Source: Paeniglutamicibacter gangotriensis Lz1y (GTDB lineage Bacteria; Actinomycetota; Actinomycetes; Actinomycetales; Micrococcaceae). From it: DNA of 64,000 nt. Under the pieces are notes generated by a model. It had not been told where the DNA came from and did no database searches. It saw only the letters and a program-made list of their open reading frames with translations. The translations under genes were made by a program, and so were the position numbers. Each line of letters begins with the position of its first letter. The stretch's first letter is position 1. Shown here piece after piece: positions 50,556-60,538 of this stretch. The DNA lies in the NCBI RefSeq assembly GCF_000348945.1, contig NZ_AOCK01000013.1:96711-160710 (forward strand), in the 5' to 3' direction.

Positions 50556-51947
50556 ATGGCAAAAAGCACCCGCACCAAGTCCACTCCTTCATACCGCTGC
50601 GCGGAATGCGGGTGGACCGCGGTGAAATGGATCGGCCGCTGCGGCGAATGCCAGGCCTGGGGCACCGTAGAAGAGATGGGCGCGGTAACCGCCAAGACCA
50701 CCGTGGCGACCACGATCGCCACACCGGCCCAGCCCATCGGCGAGGTCGATGCCACGGCCGCCTCGTATCGCCCCTCCGGCGTGGACGAACTGGACCGGGT
50801 GCTTGGCGGCGGGCTCGTGCCAGGGGCGGTGATCCTGCTGGCGGGCGAACCCGGGGTCGGGAAGTCCACGCTGCTGCTCGACGTCGCGGCCCGCGCCGCA
50901 CGCACCAACCGCAAGGTCCTGTACATCACCGGGGAAGAATCCGCGGCGCAGGTCAAGGTCCGTGCCGAACGGATCGACGCTCTGGCCGACACCCTGTACC
51001 TCACCGCCGAGACCGACCTGGGCATCGCGTTGGGCCAGGTAGAAAAAATCGACCCCGAACTACTGGTCATCGACTCCGTGCAGACCCTGGCCTCGTCCGA
51101 GGTCGACGGGGCCGCCGGTGGCATCTCCCAGGTCAAGGAGGTTGCCGCCTCCCTGATCAATGCGGCCAAACGGCGGAACATGACCACCATCCTCGTCGGC
51201 CACGTGACCAAGGACGGTGCGATCGCCGGGCCACGAACTCTCGAGCACCTGGTTGATGTGGTGTGCCAATTCGACGGCGAGCGCCACTCCCGCCTGCGCC
51301 TGCTGCGCGCGCTGAAGAACCGCTACGGCCCCACCGACGAGGTCGGCTGCTTCGACTTGACCGAGGGCGGCATCGAGGGCCTCGCCGACCCCTCGGGGCT
51401 CTTTGTCACCCGCACCAAGGACCCGGTCTCCGGAACCTGCATCACCGTCACCCTCGAGGGTCGCCGGCCCCTGGTGGCGGAGGTCCAGACCCTGCTCTCG
51501 CGTGCGGCCAGCGCCATCCCGCGCCGTGCCACCAGCGGACTGGACGCCGCGCGTACCGCGATGATCCTAGCGGTCCTGCAGTCCCGAGCCCGGATGGAGC
51601 TTGGCGGCCTGGACTCCTACGTGGCCACCGTGGGCGGGGTCAAGCTCAGCGAACCCGCAACGGACCTGGCCACGGCCTTGGCGCTGGCTTCCTCCATGCA
51701 CAATCATCCGCTGCCCCCACAATTCGTGGCCTTTGGCGAGGTCGGGTTGGCCGGAGAGGTCCGCCCGGTTCCGGAAATCGGTCGGCGCATCATCGAGGCC
51801 GAAAGGCTCGGATTCCGCTACGCGATGGTCCCCGCTTCCCCACACCCACCCAAGAATATTCCCGATTCCATCAGGGTCTTCACCGTCTCATCGGTCCACG
51901 AGGCCCTGGACATTGCATTCCAGCAGCGGGTTAAGACCGAGTCATAG
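50556..51947 (+). CDS. radA: DNA repair protein RadA (Sms)
   Basis: 463 residues. N-terminal C4 zinc finger with Cys at 15, 18, 29 and 32 (CAEC ... CGEC), RecA-like core with Walker A GEPGVGKST at 97-105, the RadA-specific KNRYGPTDEVG motif near residue 255, and a C-terminal Lon-protease-like domain with ATDLATALALASS. RadA drives branch migration in recombination and interacts with DisA. It lies 118 bp upstream of disA, as in many Gram-positives. Start placed by the leaderless -10 box. Confidence 0.96.
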   Translation: MAKSTRTKSTPSYRCAECGWTAVKWIGRCGECQAWGTVEEMGAVTAKTTVATTIATPAQPIGEVDATAASYRPSGVDELDRVLGGGLVPGAVILLAGEPGVGKSTLLLDVAARAARTNRKVLYITGEESAAQVKVRAERIDALADTLYLTAETDLGIALGQVEKIDPELLVIDSVQTLASSEVDGAAGGISQVKEVAASLINAAKRRNMTTILVGHVTKDGAIAGPRTLEHLVDVVCQFDGERHSRLRLLRALKNRYGPTDEVGCFDLTEGGIEGLADPSGLFVTRTKDPVSGTCITVTLEGRRPLVAEVQTLLSRAASAIPRRATSGLDAARTAMILAVLQSRARMELGGLDSYVATVGGVKLSEPATDLATALALASSMHNHPLPPQFVAFGEVGLAGEVRPVPEIGRRIIEAERLGFRYAMVPASPHPPKNIPDSIRVFTVSSVHEALDIAFQQRVKTES

Positions 51948-52065
51948 GAGTGTCCCTGATAACAAAGGGATACCGAACACCGCCCCGTACGCCCTAAAGC
52001 GCGCTGCGGCGCACCACCATGGCCATACCATGGGTAGGTAGTCACCCCTTGGAAGGAACTGGTCC

Positions 52066-53142
52066 ATGTCGAAGAGCCCCGAAGGCGCCTTACGCGCCAC
52101 CCTGGCCCGCGTTGCCCCCGGCACGGAGCTGCGCGACGGCCTCGAGCGGATCCTTCGCGGCCGCACCGGTGCGCTGATCGTCCTGGGTCAGGACAAGGTC
52201 GTGGACTCCATCTGCTCCGGCGGCTTCGACATCAACATCGCTTTCTCCCCCACCCGGTTACGCGAACTGGCCAAGATGGACGGGGCGATCGTCTGCGACA
52301 GGGACGGTTCAAACATCCTGCGGGCAGGCGTGCAGTTGGTCCCCGACCACACCATTGCCACCCAGGAGTCCGGCACCCGGCACCGCACCGCCGAACGCGT
52401 AGCCATCCAGACGGGTTTCCCCGTCGTCTCGGTCTCGCAGTCGATGCACATCATTGCGCTCTACGTTCAGGGGATCCGCTACCTGCTGGAGGGCTCCGAG
52501 CCGGTATTGGCCCGTGGCAACCAGGCGCTGGCCACTCTGGAACGGTACCGCTCGCGCCTCGACCAGGTCACCAGCGCACTCTCGGCCGCGGAGATCGAAG
52601 CAGTGGTCACGGTTCGCGACGTCGCGGCGATGTTACAGCGCCAAGAAATGGTGCGCCGCATTTCCGAGGAAATAGCCCAGTACGTGCTCGAGCTAGGTGC
52701 CGATGGCCGGTTGCTGGCGCTGCAGCTCGATGAGCTTTCCGCCGGGTTGGGCCCGGGCTCCGATCTTTTACTCAAGGACTACTCGAACCTGGGCCGCGAG
52801 GAACTAGACATCGAGGCCGCGCTGAAGAAGCTGCGGGCGCTGGATAGTACCGATTTGATCGATCTGGGAAAGTTCGCCGCCATTTTGGGCATCAGCCCGG
52901 GCATCGATTCGTTGGAAGCCGTCGTGGCCCCCAAGGGCCACCGGCTGCTAGCCGGCATCAAATCGGTGCCACGTGCCGTGGCCGACCGTCTGGTCAACAA
53001 TTTTGGTGGGCTGCAACGCCTGATGGCCGCAAACATCGAGGACCTCATGGCCGTGGACGGGATCGGCGAACAACGTGCTCGCACCGTGCGTGAGGGCCTC
53101 TCCCGCGTCGCCGAGTCTTCGCTGCTCGACCGCTTCTTGTAG
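52066..53142 (+). CDS. disA: DNA integrity scanning diadenylate cyclase
   Basis: 358 residues. The N-terminal DAC domain has the catalytic DGAIVCDRDG near residue 73 and the substrate-binding GTRHRTAERVA near 105. A helical linker follows, and the C-terminal HhH domain (SVPRAVADRLVNNFGGLQRLMAANIEDLMAVDGIGEQRARTVREG) binds branched DNA. Makes c-di-AMP and senses DNA lesions. ATG with GGAAGGA upstream. Confidence 0.97.
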   Translation: MSKSPEGALRATLARVAPGTELRDGLERILRGRTGALIVLGQDKVVDSICSGGFDINIAFSPTRLRELAKMDGAIVCDRDGSNILRAGVQLVPDHTIATQESGTRHRTAERVAIQTGFPVVSVSQSMHIIALYVQGIRYLLEGSEPVLARGNQALATLERYRSRLDQVTSALSAAEIEAVVTVRDVAAMLQRQEMVRRISEEIAQYVLELGADGRLLALQLDELSAGLGPGSDLLLKDYSNLGREELDIEAALKKLRALDSTDLIDLGKFAAILGISPGIDSLEAVVAPKGHRLLAGIKSVPRAVADRLVNNFGGLQRLMAANIEDLMAVDGIGEQRARTVREGLSRVAESSLLDRFL

Positions 53143-53149
53143 GAAGCTT

Positions 53150-53785
53150 CTACTTCAGCTCAAATTTCGCGTTCTCACTGGTCAGGTCGCCAAGTTTTGC
53201 GGTAAATCCGTACCAGCCCGGCCGGGGCTTCGCGTTGATGACCTTGCAACCCGGGGCACTGCGTACCCGAGTCCAGGTGAAACGCGCGGTTTCACTGGCG
53301 CCGGGCTTGATGGTGATCTCCGTGTCCGTCGGGTCTTGTACGCAGTCCGAGGTGGAAAAAATCCGGTCCGATCCGCTCGTCACGGAAAAATCCTGTTGGC
53401 TGGTGCCCACATTGACCGAACAGTCGAACTTCCCCTCGTTGGTAATCGTCATCACCAATACCGGGTTTTCTGCCGGCCCGTGCGTGCCCTGCGCCGTGGA
53501 TGCGCGCAGCGAGACATCGCCGTCCAAGCAACTGGTGGGTTCCGGTGTCGGTTCGTTCGTGTTTTCCTGGCTCGGCTGCGGCGAAGCACTCCCGGTGCCC
53601 CCGGCGACCGCGCCGGTTCCCTGCTCCGTGGCACCGGGATCTGCGGGACGCAGCACGGAGGCAATGCCGAATCCGGCCCATACCAAAAGTCCGATCGCCA
53701 CCAGCAGGGCAATGAGCACCGCGAGTCGACGACGCCGGTACACCCGTGCGGAGGAGGGGGTGGAGCGGACCTGCTTTTGTGCCAT
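53150..53785 (-). CDS. membrane-anchored extracytoplasmic protein of unknown function
   Basis: 211 residues. A basic N-terminus, a single TM (about 22-44), a Ser/Pro/Thr/Glu-rich linker, then a beta-rich domain with paired Cys (CLDGDVSL ... FDCSVNVG ... SDCVQD ... GCKVIN), similar to DUF4232-like actinobacterial domains. Convergent with disA, 7 bp apart, and divergent from mutY. The ATG at 53785 follows TAGCCT by 6 nt. Confidence 0.8.
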   Translation of the reverse strand: MAQKQVRSTPSSARVYRRRRLAVLIALLVAIGLLVWAGFGIASVLRPADPGATEQGTGAVAGGTGSASPQPSQENTNEPTPEPTSCLDGDVSLRASTAQGTHGPAENPVLVMTITNEGKFDCSVNVGTSQQDFSVTSGSDRIFSTSDCVQDPTDTEITIKPGASETARFTWTRVRSAPGCKVINAKPRPGWYGFTAKLGDLTSENAKFELK

Positions 53786-53791
53786 GCCTCA

Positions 53792-53797
53792 AGGCTA
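53792..53797 (-). promoter_or_regulatory. -10 box (TAGCCT) of the 53785 gene, leaderless
   Basis: TAGCCT on the minus strand ends 6 nt before the ATG at 53785. Confidence 0.5.
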
Positions 53798-53889
53798 CGA
53801 AAACATTCGTTTTCCGGCCGACTCCCACGCCGCCAGCTAGAGTGATATCGTCGGCGTTTCCCTCCAAGCCAAAGGATTTCCCCTTTACC

Positions 53890-54885
53890 GTGCCCCATCC
53901 AGAGCTGTCCCGGATCCACCGTGAAATCACCGCCTGGTACCGCACGCACGCACGTGCCCTACCGTGGCGCATCGAGTCCGCCGGACCGTGGGCGATCATG
54001 GTCTCGGAATTCATGTTGCAGCAGACCCCTGTGGTGCGGGTGTTGCCCGTCTGGGAAGCCTGGATGGAGCGCTGGCCCACCCCTGCCGCACTGGCCGCAG
54101 AACCGGTCGCCGAGGCGGTGAAGGCCTGGGGCAGGCTGGGCTACCCGCGCCGTGCACTGCGCCTACATGCCGCCGCAATCGTAATCACCGAGGAACACGA
54201 CGGCCAGGTCCCCGGCAGCCCAGAAGAGCTGCTGGCACTTCCCGGGGTCGGCACGTACACCGCGGCCGCCATTGCCTGCTTTGCCTTCAAGGTCCCCACG
54301 GTGGTGGTGGACACCAACATCCGCCGGGTCCATGCCCGGCTTATCAGCGGCAAGGCCCTGCCGGAGCAGAACCAGAACGCCGCCGAACTCGCGCTTGCTA
54401 CAGAGCTGCTTCCAGAATCTTCCAGCAAGGGAGACGACGGCACCACCTTGGCCAACAGCTGGAACATCGCGGTGATGGAACTCGGTGCACTGGTCTGCAC
54501 CGCACGCTCCCCGCGCTGCGAGGAATGCCCCGTTGCTGCACAGTGCGCCTGGACCGCTGCGGGACGTCCAGAGCCGCACTACAAGCCCAAGGGGCAGCCG
54601 TGGCACGGCACCGACAGGCAGGTGCGTGGCGCCATGATGGCGGTGCTGCGCCATTCGTCTGCCCCGGTGGACCGCGACGAACTGCTCATGGTCCCGGACC
54701 TGGCCATCGCGGCAAGCAATCCCCGGATCCTTCGCTCCGCACGGCAGGGAGACCCTGCCCATGAAGCGTGGATCACCCTGCATGCGCTCCCGGCCCTGGC
54801 CGAGCAGCGCGAGCGCGCCCTTGACTCGCTGTTCTCAGACGGGCTGGCGCAGCAAACTTCGCTGGGCATCAGCCTTCCTGGCTAG
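53890..54885 (+). CDS. mutY: A/G-specific adenine glycosylase
   Basis: About 331 residues. Removes A paired with 8-oxoG. LPWRIESAGPWAIMVSEFMLQQTPVVRVLPVW, the HhH LPGVGTYTAAAIACFAF, the catalytic Asp in VVVDTNIRRVHARL and the 4Fe-4S cluster CTARSPRCEECPVAAQC (C-x6-C-x2-C-x5-C) are all present. The C-terminal 8-oxoG domain is shorter than in E. coli. The GTG at 53890 is the most likely start; AAAGGA lies 13 nt before it and TAGAGT (53838-53843) is a -10 candidate. Confidence 0.93.
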   Translation: MPHPELSRIHREITAWYRTHARALPWRIESAGPWAIMVSEFMLQQTPVVRVLPVWEAWMERWPTPAALAAEPVAEAVKAWGRLGYPRRALRLHAAAIVITEEHDGQVPGSPEELLALPGVGTYTAAAIACFAFKVPTVVVDTNIRRVHARLISGKALPEQNQNAAELALATELLPESSSKGDDGTTLANSWNIAVMELGALVCTARSPRCEECPVAAQCAWTAAGRPEPHYKPKGQPWHGTDRQVRGAMMAVLRHSSAPVDRDELLMVPDLAIAASNPRILRSARQGDPAHEAWITLHALPALAEQRERALDSLFSDGLAQQTSLGISLPG

Positions 54886-54915
54886 CCTCGCTGGATGCAA
54901 CGGTGCGTCAGCGGA

Positions 54916-55422
54916 TCAGAAGTTGACGATCATGCGGGTGTTGCCCAGCGTATTGGGCTTGACCCGCGCCAGATCCAGGAACTCCGCCACGCCCTCATCG
55001 GTCGAGCGCAAAAGCTCGGAATAGACTTCCGGATCCACCGCGGACTGCTCGGCCATCACGGAGAATCCGTTGCGCGTAAAGAAATCGACCTCAAAGGTCA
55101 GACAAAATACGCGTGAGACACCGAGTTCACGGGCCTCCACGAGTAACTTCTGCAGCAATCGGTGCCCCACTCCATGGCCCCTCCATCGGGCGTCGGTGGC
55201 CAAGGTGCGGACCTCGGCGATGTCCTCCCAGATCACGTGCAGACCGCCACACCCGATGATGTTGCCCTCGGAGTCTTCGGCGACGATGAATTCCTGCAAG
55301 TTCTCGTAGTAGGCGACGGCTTCCTTTTCCAGCAGGACGCGCTCCTCGGCCAGCGGCCGGACAAGGGTCCGGATGCTCTTAACATCGCTGGTCTTGGCAC
55401 GTCTGATGCTAAAGGAATTCAT
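54916..55422 (-). CDS. GNAT amino-acid N-acetyltransferase (ArgA-like)
   Basis: 168 residues. SIRRAKTSDVKSIRTLVRPLAEERVLLEKE and VIWEDIAEVRTLATDARWRGHGVGHRLLQKLLVEARELGVSRVFCLTFEVDFFTRNGF match the short bacterial N-acetylglutamate synthase branch (single-domain ArgA of actinobacteria), including the R/Q-x-x-G-x-G/A loop RGHGVG. Probable first step of arginine biosynthesis. ATG at 55422 follows TAGGAT by 6 nt. Confidence 0.85.
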   Translation of the reverse strand: MNSFSIRRAKTSDVKSIRTLVRPLAEERVLLEKEAVAYYENLQEFIVAEDSEGNIIGCGGLHVIWEDIAEVRTLATDARWRGHGVGHRLLQKLLVEARELGVSRVFCLTFEVDFFTRNGFSVMAEQSAVDPEVYSELLRSTDEGVAEFLDLARVKPNTLGNTRMIVNF

Positions 55423-55428
55423 CTAAAC

Positions 55429-55434
55429 ATCCTA
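55429..55434 (-). promoter_or_regulatory. -10 box (TAGGAT) of the ArgA-like gene, leaderless
   Basis: TAGGAT on the minus strand ends 6 nt before the ATG at 55422. Confidence 0.55.
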
Positions 55435-55496
55435 TGCCCGGCACCGGGGCCGCGCGTGAATTGTGTAGCTGCCCCAAGGTGCCGGCGCTCCACGCA

Positions 55497-55544
55497 CAAC
55501 GCCCTGGGGGTGACATCCTTGCGGATGCCGCCCCCAGGGCGTTG
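55497..55544 (-). terminator. terminator after clpC
   Basis: CAACGCCCTGGGGG pairs with CCCCCAGGGCGTTG (14 bp), 16 nt past the clpC stop; a smaller inner hairpin ACATCC/GGATGC stacks on it. Confidence 0.8.
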
Positions 55545-55560
55545 TTGACGATCGGTCGGA

Positions 55561-58074
55561 CTAGCCTTCGATGGCCACCGGTGCCGGTTCGCCTTCGATC
55601 TGCGGGGTCCCGCCTTCACCGTGGAAGGTGAACGTGGCTTCGTCGCCTTCGCCATCGACGTCGACCTTGATGTGCTGGCCGGCAACCAACTCACCGAAGA
55701 GAATCTTCTCGGAGAGCTGGTCCTCGATGTCGCGCTGCATGGTGCGGCGCAGCGGACGAGCACCCATGGCCGGATCGTAGCCGCGGGTCGCCAGCAGGAT
55801 GCGGGCGGCCGGGGACAGCTCGATGGTCATGTTGCGGTCGTCCAGACGCTTCTGCAGGCGGCCGAGGAACAGGTCCACGATCTCCACAATCTCGTCCTGG
55901 GTCAGCTGCGGGAAGACCACGACGTCGTCGACACGGTTCAGGAACTCGGGACGGAAGTGCTGGCGCAGCTCTTCCTGAACCTTGGCCTGCATCCGGTTGT
56001 ACCCGGTTTTGGTATCGGTTGCCGACTGGAAACCGGTCATCACACCCTTGGAGATGTCGCGGGTACCAAGGTTCGTGGTCATGATGATGATCGTGTTCTT
56101 GAAGTCCACGACGCGGCCCTGGGAGTCGGTCAACCGACCGTCTTCCAGGATCTGCAGCAACGAGTTGAAGAGGTCCGCGTGGGCCTTTTCAACTTCGTCG
56201 AAGAGCACCACGGAGAACGGGCGACGGCGGACCTTCTCGGTTAGCTGGCCACCTTCCTCGTATCCGACGTAGCCCGGAGGGGCACCGAACAGACGTGAAA
56301 CCGTGTGCTTTTCCGAGTATTCGGACATGTCCAAGGTGATCAGGGCGTCTTCCTCACCAAAGAGGAATTCCGCCAAGGCCTTGGCCAGCTCGGTCTTGCC
56401 GACACCGGTCGGGCCGGCGAAGATGAACGAACCACCGGGGCGGTTCGGGTCCTTCAGTCCGGCACGGGTGCGGCGGATGGCCTGGCTAATCGCCTTGATT
56501 GCTTCGTTCTGGCCGATGACCCGCTTGTGCAGCTCATCTTCCATGTTCAGCAGTCGCGTCGACTCTTCCTCGGTCAGCTTGATGACCGGGATGCCGGTGG
56601 AGTTGGCCAAGACCTCTGCGATCAGATCGGCGTCGACCTCGGCGATCTCGTCGAGCTCACCGTTCTTCCAGGCCTTTTCCTTCTCGCCGCGGGCTTCTTG
56701 CAGCTTGCCTTCCTTGTCGCGCAGCGAGGCAGCTCCCTCGAAGTCCTGCGCGTCGATCGCGGCTTCCTTTTCCAGGCGAACCGTGGCGATTTCCTCATCC
56801 ATGACCTTGAGTGCCGGAGGGGCGGTCATGCGGCGGATGCGCAGGCGTGCGCCTGCCTCATCAATCAGGTCGATCGCCTTGTCCGGCAGGAAACGGTCCG
56901 AAACGTAGCGGTGCGCCAGCTCCGCGGCAGCCACCAGGGCGCCGTCGGTGATGGACACGCGGTGGTGCGCTTCGTAGCGGTCGCGCAGCCCACGCAGGAT
57001 CTGCGTGGTGTGCTCAACCGATGGTTCCTTGACCTGGATCGGCTGGAAACGACGTTCGAGGGCCGCATCCTTTTCGATGTGCTTACGGTACTCATCAAGC
57101 GTGGTCGCGCCAATGGTCTGAAGTTCGCCACGGGCAAGCATCGGCTTGAGGATCGAAGCGGCATCAATCGCGCCCTCGGCGGCACCTGCACCCACCAGGG
57201 TGTGGATCTCGTCGATGAACAAGATGATGTCGCCACGGGTGCGAATTTCCTTGAGCACCTTCTTCAGGCGCTCTTCGAAGTCACCGCGGTAGCGGGAACC
57301 GGCAACCAGGGAACCAAGGTCAAGGGTGTAGAGCTGCTTGTCCTTGATGGTCTCTGGGACATCGCCGCGGATAATCGCCTGGGCCAAGCCCTCGACGACC
57401 GCAGTCTTGCCGACGCCTGGCTCACCGATGAGTACGGGGTTGTTCTTGGTGCGGCGGGAGAGGACCTGCATGACGCGTTCCATCTCGAACTCGCGCCCGA
57501 TGACCGGGTCGAGTTTGCCTTCACGGGCGGCAGCGGTCAGGTTGCGACCGAACTGGTCGAGCACTGCCGAGCCAGCTGGGGTGCCTTCGGCTTGCCCTCC
57601 GGAGCTGACTCCTGCGCCTGCGGTTTCCTTGCCACCTTGGTATCCGGACAGCAGCTGGATGACCTGCTGGCGCACACGGGAAAGATCGGCTCCGAGCTTC
57701 ACCAGAACCTGGGCAGCGACCCCTTCGCCCTCACGGATGAGGCCGAGCAGGATGTGCTCTGTTCCGATGTAGTTGTGGCCAAGCTGCAGCGCCTCGCGTA
57801 GCGAGAGCTCCAGCACCTTCTTGGCCCGGGGGGTAAAGGGGATATGACCGGAAGGGGCTTGCTGCCCCTGACCGATAATCTCTTGGACCTGCTCACGCAC
57901 GGCGCCAAGGGAGATGTTCAGCGACTCAAGGGCCTTGGCCGCTACTCCCTCGCCTTCATGGATGAGGCCGAGCAATACGTGCTCGGTTCCGATGTAGTTG
58001 TGGTTGAGCATGCGCGCCTCTTCTTGGGCAAGCACGACAACGCGACGGGCACGGTCGGTAAATCTCTCAAACAT
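55561..58074 (-). CDS. clpC: ATP-dependent Clp protease ATPase subunit ClpC
   Basis: 837 residues. Two Clp_N repeats ([28 protein letters not shown] and its copy near residue 85), first AAA with GEPGVGKTA, an UVR/M domain near residue 425, second AAA with GPTGVGKTE, and a ClpP-loop region. Unfolds proteins for ClpP. The ATG at 58074 has AGGAG 8 nt upstream. Confidence 0.97.
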   Translation of the reverse strand: MFERFTDRARRVVVLAQEEARMLNHNYIGTEHVLLGLIHEGEGVAAKALESLNISLGAVREQVQEIIGQGQQAPSGHIPFTPRAKKVLELSLREALQLGHNYIGTEHILLGLIREGEGVAAQVLVKLGADLSRVRQQVIQLLSGYQGGKETAGAGVSSGGQAEGTPAGSAVLDQFGRNLTAAAREGKLDPVIGREFEMERVMQVLSRRTKNNPVLIGEPGVGKTAVVEGLAQAIIRGDVPETIKDKQLYTLDLGSLVAGSRYRGDFEERLKKVLKEIRTRGDIILFIDEIHTLVGAGAAEGAIDAASILKPMLARGELQTIGATTLDEYRKHIEKDAALERRFQPIQVKEPSVEHTTQILRGLRDRYEAHHRVSITDGALVAAAELAHRYVSDRFLPDKAIDLIDEAGARLRIRRMTAPPALKVMDEEIATVRLEKEAAIDAQDFEGAASLRDKEGKLQEARGEKEKAWKNGELDEIAEVDADLIAEVLANSTGIPVIKLTEEESTRLLNMEDELHKRVIGQNEAIKAISQAIRRTRAGLKDPNRPGGSFIFAGPTGVGKTELAKALAEFLFGEEDALITLDMSEYSEKHTVSRLFGAPPGYVGYEEGGQLTEKVRRRPFSVVLFDEVEKAHADLFNSLLQILEDGRLTDSQGRVVDFKNTIIIMTTNLGTRDISKGVMTGFQSATDTKTGYNRMQAKVQEELRQHFRPEFLNRVDDVVVFPQLTQDEIVEIVDLFLGRLQKRLDDRNMTIELSPAARILLATRGYDPAMGARPLRRTMQRDIEDQLSEKILFGELVAGQHIKVDVDGEGDEATFTFHGEGGTPQIEGEPAPVAIEG

Positions 58075-58191
58075 GCGGCACACTCCTAGCTAACACGTAT
58101 TTCGATGCTACGCATCAAATACGGGCAAGTGTTGCATGTTCGCCGAAGGGATAACATTGTTCACCCTCGGCGTTCAGCTTCAGATTAAACA

Positions 58192-58237
58192 ACGTCGGGG
58201 GATTGTACCCATTTCCATGGATTCAATCCCCCGACGT
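58192..58237 (-). terminator. terminator after lsr2
   Basis: ACGTCGGGGGATTG pairs with CAATCCCCCGACGT (14 bp) around an 18-nt loop, followed by TGTTT on the minus strand. Lies between lsr2 and clpC. Confidence 0.78.
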
Positions 58238-58303
58238 GAATTCGTGTGCCCCACAGCGGTCAGGAGCCCTTGGCTCCCAGAAAATAACAGGTGCCGGTCG
58301 ACG

Positions 58304-58624
58304 CTACTTCGACTTTGAGCGCGACTTCTTCGCCATGGCTGCGTGATAAGCGGAGATTACGTCCGCCTGCAGGCGACCGCGAGCGTTGACCTTGATGTTG
58401 TTCTCCTTGGCCCAGCTACGAATAGCCGGGGCTTCCTTCGGCGTGAACTGCTTGGAAGTGCGAGCAACTTTAATGTACGGCTTAAATGCTGCGTGGAAAG
58501 CTTCAGCATTCTTCTCGTTGAGATCAATTTCATAATGCTGTCCGCCGATGCCGAATACGATGGACTCCGTTGCCTCGGAACCATCGATATCGTCAATCAA
58601 TGCGATTTGGACCTGACGTGCCAT
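58304..58624 (-). CDS. lsr2: nucleoid-associated protein Lsr2
   Basis: 106 residues. N-terminal dimerisation domain (QVQIALIDDIDGSEATESIVFGIGGQHYEIDL) and C-terminal AT-hook-like DNA-binding domain with KVNARGRLQADVISAYHAAM (RGR motif). Xenogeneic silencer of AT-rich DNA in actinobacteria. ATG at 58624 with AAGGAG. Confidence 0.96.
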   Translation of the reverse strand: MARQVQIALIDDIDGSEATESIVFGIGGQHYEIDLNEKNAEAFHAAFKPYIKVARTSKQFTPKEAPAIRSWAKENNIKVNARGRLQADVISAYHAAMAKKSRSKSK

Positions 58625-58744
58625 TACCGTCTCCTTGCTGTGGTGGGAATTCACATGAACCGTTTAACGGTATTAGTCCATGCTTGCACCAATATCATAA
58701 ACACAAGTATGCATCATCCAGCAAGTAGAAATGAAGATAACAGG

Positions 58745-58921
58745 CTAATTATCAGCTTTTGGGGTTTCGTTGTCATTTCGCCCTGTTGTCCATTTGTTTT
58801 CTTGGTCCACTTTGGCTTTTGCGGCACGCTCGCTGCGATCCACGTTGGATACCGCGCGCATGACAAACCAAAAGACCAGCGCAACAACAATTGTGGGAAG
58901 AAGAGCCTCTACGTACGGCAT
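58745..58921 (-). CDS. small single-TM protein downstream of lysS
   Basis: 58 residues: one TM (about 6-24, LLPTIVVALVFWFVMRAV), then a charged tail DRSERAAKAKVDQENKW. The ATG is 1 nt after the lysS stop and has GGAGG inside the end of lysS. Translationally coupled; common as a small gene next to lysS in Arthrobacter-like genomes. Function unknown. Confidence 0.8.
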   Translation of the reverse strand: MPYVEALLPTIVVALVFWFVMRAVSNVDRSERAAKAKVDQENKWTTGRNDNETPKADN

Positions 58922-58922
58922 T

Positions 58923-60443
58923 TCAGGCCTCCGGCTTGAGCACTGGGAACAGAATGGTTTCGCGAATTCCGGTGTTAACAAAGAGCATGACCAACCGGTC
59001 AATGCCGAGTCCGATGCCGCCCATTGGCGGGGCACCGTACTCCAACGCGCGCAAGAAGTCTTCATCGAGCTGCATGGCCTCTTCGTCGCCGCCGGCAGCC
59101 ATCAGGGACTGCTCGGTCAAACGTTCACGCTGGATCACCGGGTCGATCAGTTCAGAGAATGCTGTTCCACGTTCCATGCCACCAATGATCAGGTCCCAGG
59201 CCTCGATGAGGTCCGGCTTGCTGCGGTGCTGGCGGGCGAGCGGCTGTGCCGCCGGCGGGTAATCGTAGACGAACGTCGGATTGATCAGGGTCGGTTCGAC
59301 GATTTCACCAAACATCTCAATGACGAGCTTCTCGGCATTCCAATTCGGATCAATTTTCACGTGGTGCTTATCAGCGATTTCACGAAGCGTTTCAGCAGAG
59401 GTTTCCGGGGTAATTTCCTGGCCCACTTCGGCAGAAAGTCCTGGATAGACTCCCAGCCATGCCCATTCACCGTCAAGGTCGATGGCACCCTTGGAAGTTT
59501 CGATCTGGCGGCCGGCTCCCACGGCATCGGCCGCGTTGAGGATGATTTCCTTCATCCGGTCGGCCATCACGAACTGATCCGCGTATGCCTCATAGCATTC
59601 CAGCATCGTGAATTCTGGGGAGTGCGTGGAATCTACGCCTTCATTGCGGAAGATCCGCCCCATCTCAAAGACCCGGTCAATCCCGCCGACCACGGCGCGC
59701 TTGAGGTAGAGCTCAAGGGCAATGCGAAGCGTCATGGGCTGGTCGAAGGCATTCAGGTGCGTCTCGAACGGGCGTGCAGAGGCGCCGCCGTGAACCAGCT
59801 GAAGCATCGGGGTCTCCACCTCGACGTATTCGCGGGCATGCAGGGTGTCACGCACGGACCGAGTGATTGCAGCTCGCTTGTAGACCATTTCTCGGGCTTC
59901 GTCCCGCACAATGAGGTCTGCGTAGCGCTGGCGCACACGCGTTTCCTCGTTGAGGTCGGCGTGCAGCACCGGCAGCGGGCGCAAAGCCTTGGAGGCCATC
60001 TGCCAGTCTGTCGCCATGACGGACAGCTCACCACGACGCGAGGCAATGACCTCACCGGTGATTAGCACGTGGTCACCCAGATCGACAAGGGCCTTCCAGT
60101 TCGCGAGCTTCTCCTCACCGATGTTGGCAAGGGACAGCATGGCCTGCAGCCGCGTCCCGGAACCTTCCGGGCCGCCCTCCTGCAGGGTGGCAAAGCAGAG
60201 CTTGCCGGTATTGCGCATGAAAACGATGCGGCCCGTGATGCCCACGGTCATGCCCGTAGTGGTATCAGCGGCAAGATCGGGGAACTGTTCCCGGATCTCA
60301 TGCAGCGAGTGAGTCCGTGCGACGCCTACTGGATAGGCTTCTTCGCCACGGGCCAACAAAGCGGCACGCTTGTCCATGCGCACCTGGCGCAGGTCGTTGG
60401 TCACGGTGGGATTGGCTTCTGGGGCAGTATTTTCGGCAGTCAC
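58923..60443 (-). CDS. lysS: lysyl-tRNA synthetase, class II
   Basis: About 506 residues. OB anticodon-binding domain with GRIVFMRNTGKLCFATLQEGG, class II motif 2 FRNEGVDSTHSPEFTMLECYEAYAD and motif 3 GGIGLGIDRLVMLFVNT. GTG start at 60443, 8 nt after TAGAAT, is preferred over a 19-codon longer frame. Confidence 0.96.
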   Translation of the reverse strand: MTAENTAPEANPTVTNDLRQVRMDKRAALLARGEEAYPVGVARTHSLHEIREQFPDLAADTTTGMTVGITGRIVFMRNTGKLCFATLQEGGPEGSGTRLQAMLSLANIGEEKLANWKALVDLGDHVLITGEVIASRRGELSVMATDWQMASKALRPLPVLHADLNEETRVRQRYADLIVRDEAREMVYKRAAITRSVRDTLHAREYVEVETPMLQLVHGGASARPFETHLNAFDQPMTLRIALELYLKRAVVGGIDRVFEMGRIFRNEGVDSTHSPEFTMLECYEAYADQFVMADRMKEIILNAADAVGAGRQIETSKGAIDLDGEWAWLGVYPGLSAEVGQEITPETSAETLREIADKHHVKIDPNWNAEKLVIEMFGEIVEPTLINPTFVYDYPPAAQPLARQHRSKPDLIEAWDLIIGGMERGTAFSELIDPVIQRERLTEQSLMAAGGDEEAMQLDEDFLRALEYGAPPMGGIGLGIDRLVMLFVNTGIRETILFPVLKPEA

Positions 60444-60451
60444 AATATGCA

Positions 60452-60457
60452 ATTCTA
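60452..60457 (-). promoter_or_regulatory. -10 box (TAGAAT) of lysS, leaderless
   Basis: TAGAAT on the minus strand ends 8 nt before the GTG at 60443. Confidence 0.55.
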
Positions 60458-60524
60458 GTCCGAATATTCTGAGTGCGGGCTGAGAGGTGTTTAGCGCCAC
60501 CCCGCGCGCATATCAAACGACGAA

Positions 60525-60530
60525 TAGGAT
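60525..60530 (+). promoter_or_regulatory. -10 box (TAGGAT) of the alpha/beta hydrolase gene, leaderless
   Basis: TAGGAT ends 8 nt before the ATG at 60539. Confidence 0.5.
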
Positions 60531-60538
60531 GGTGAATC

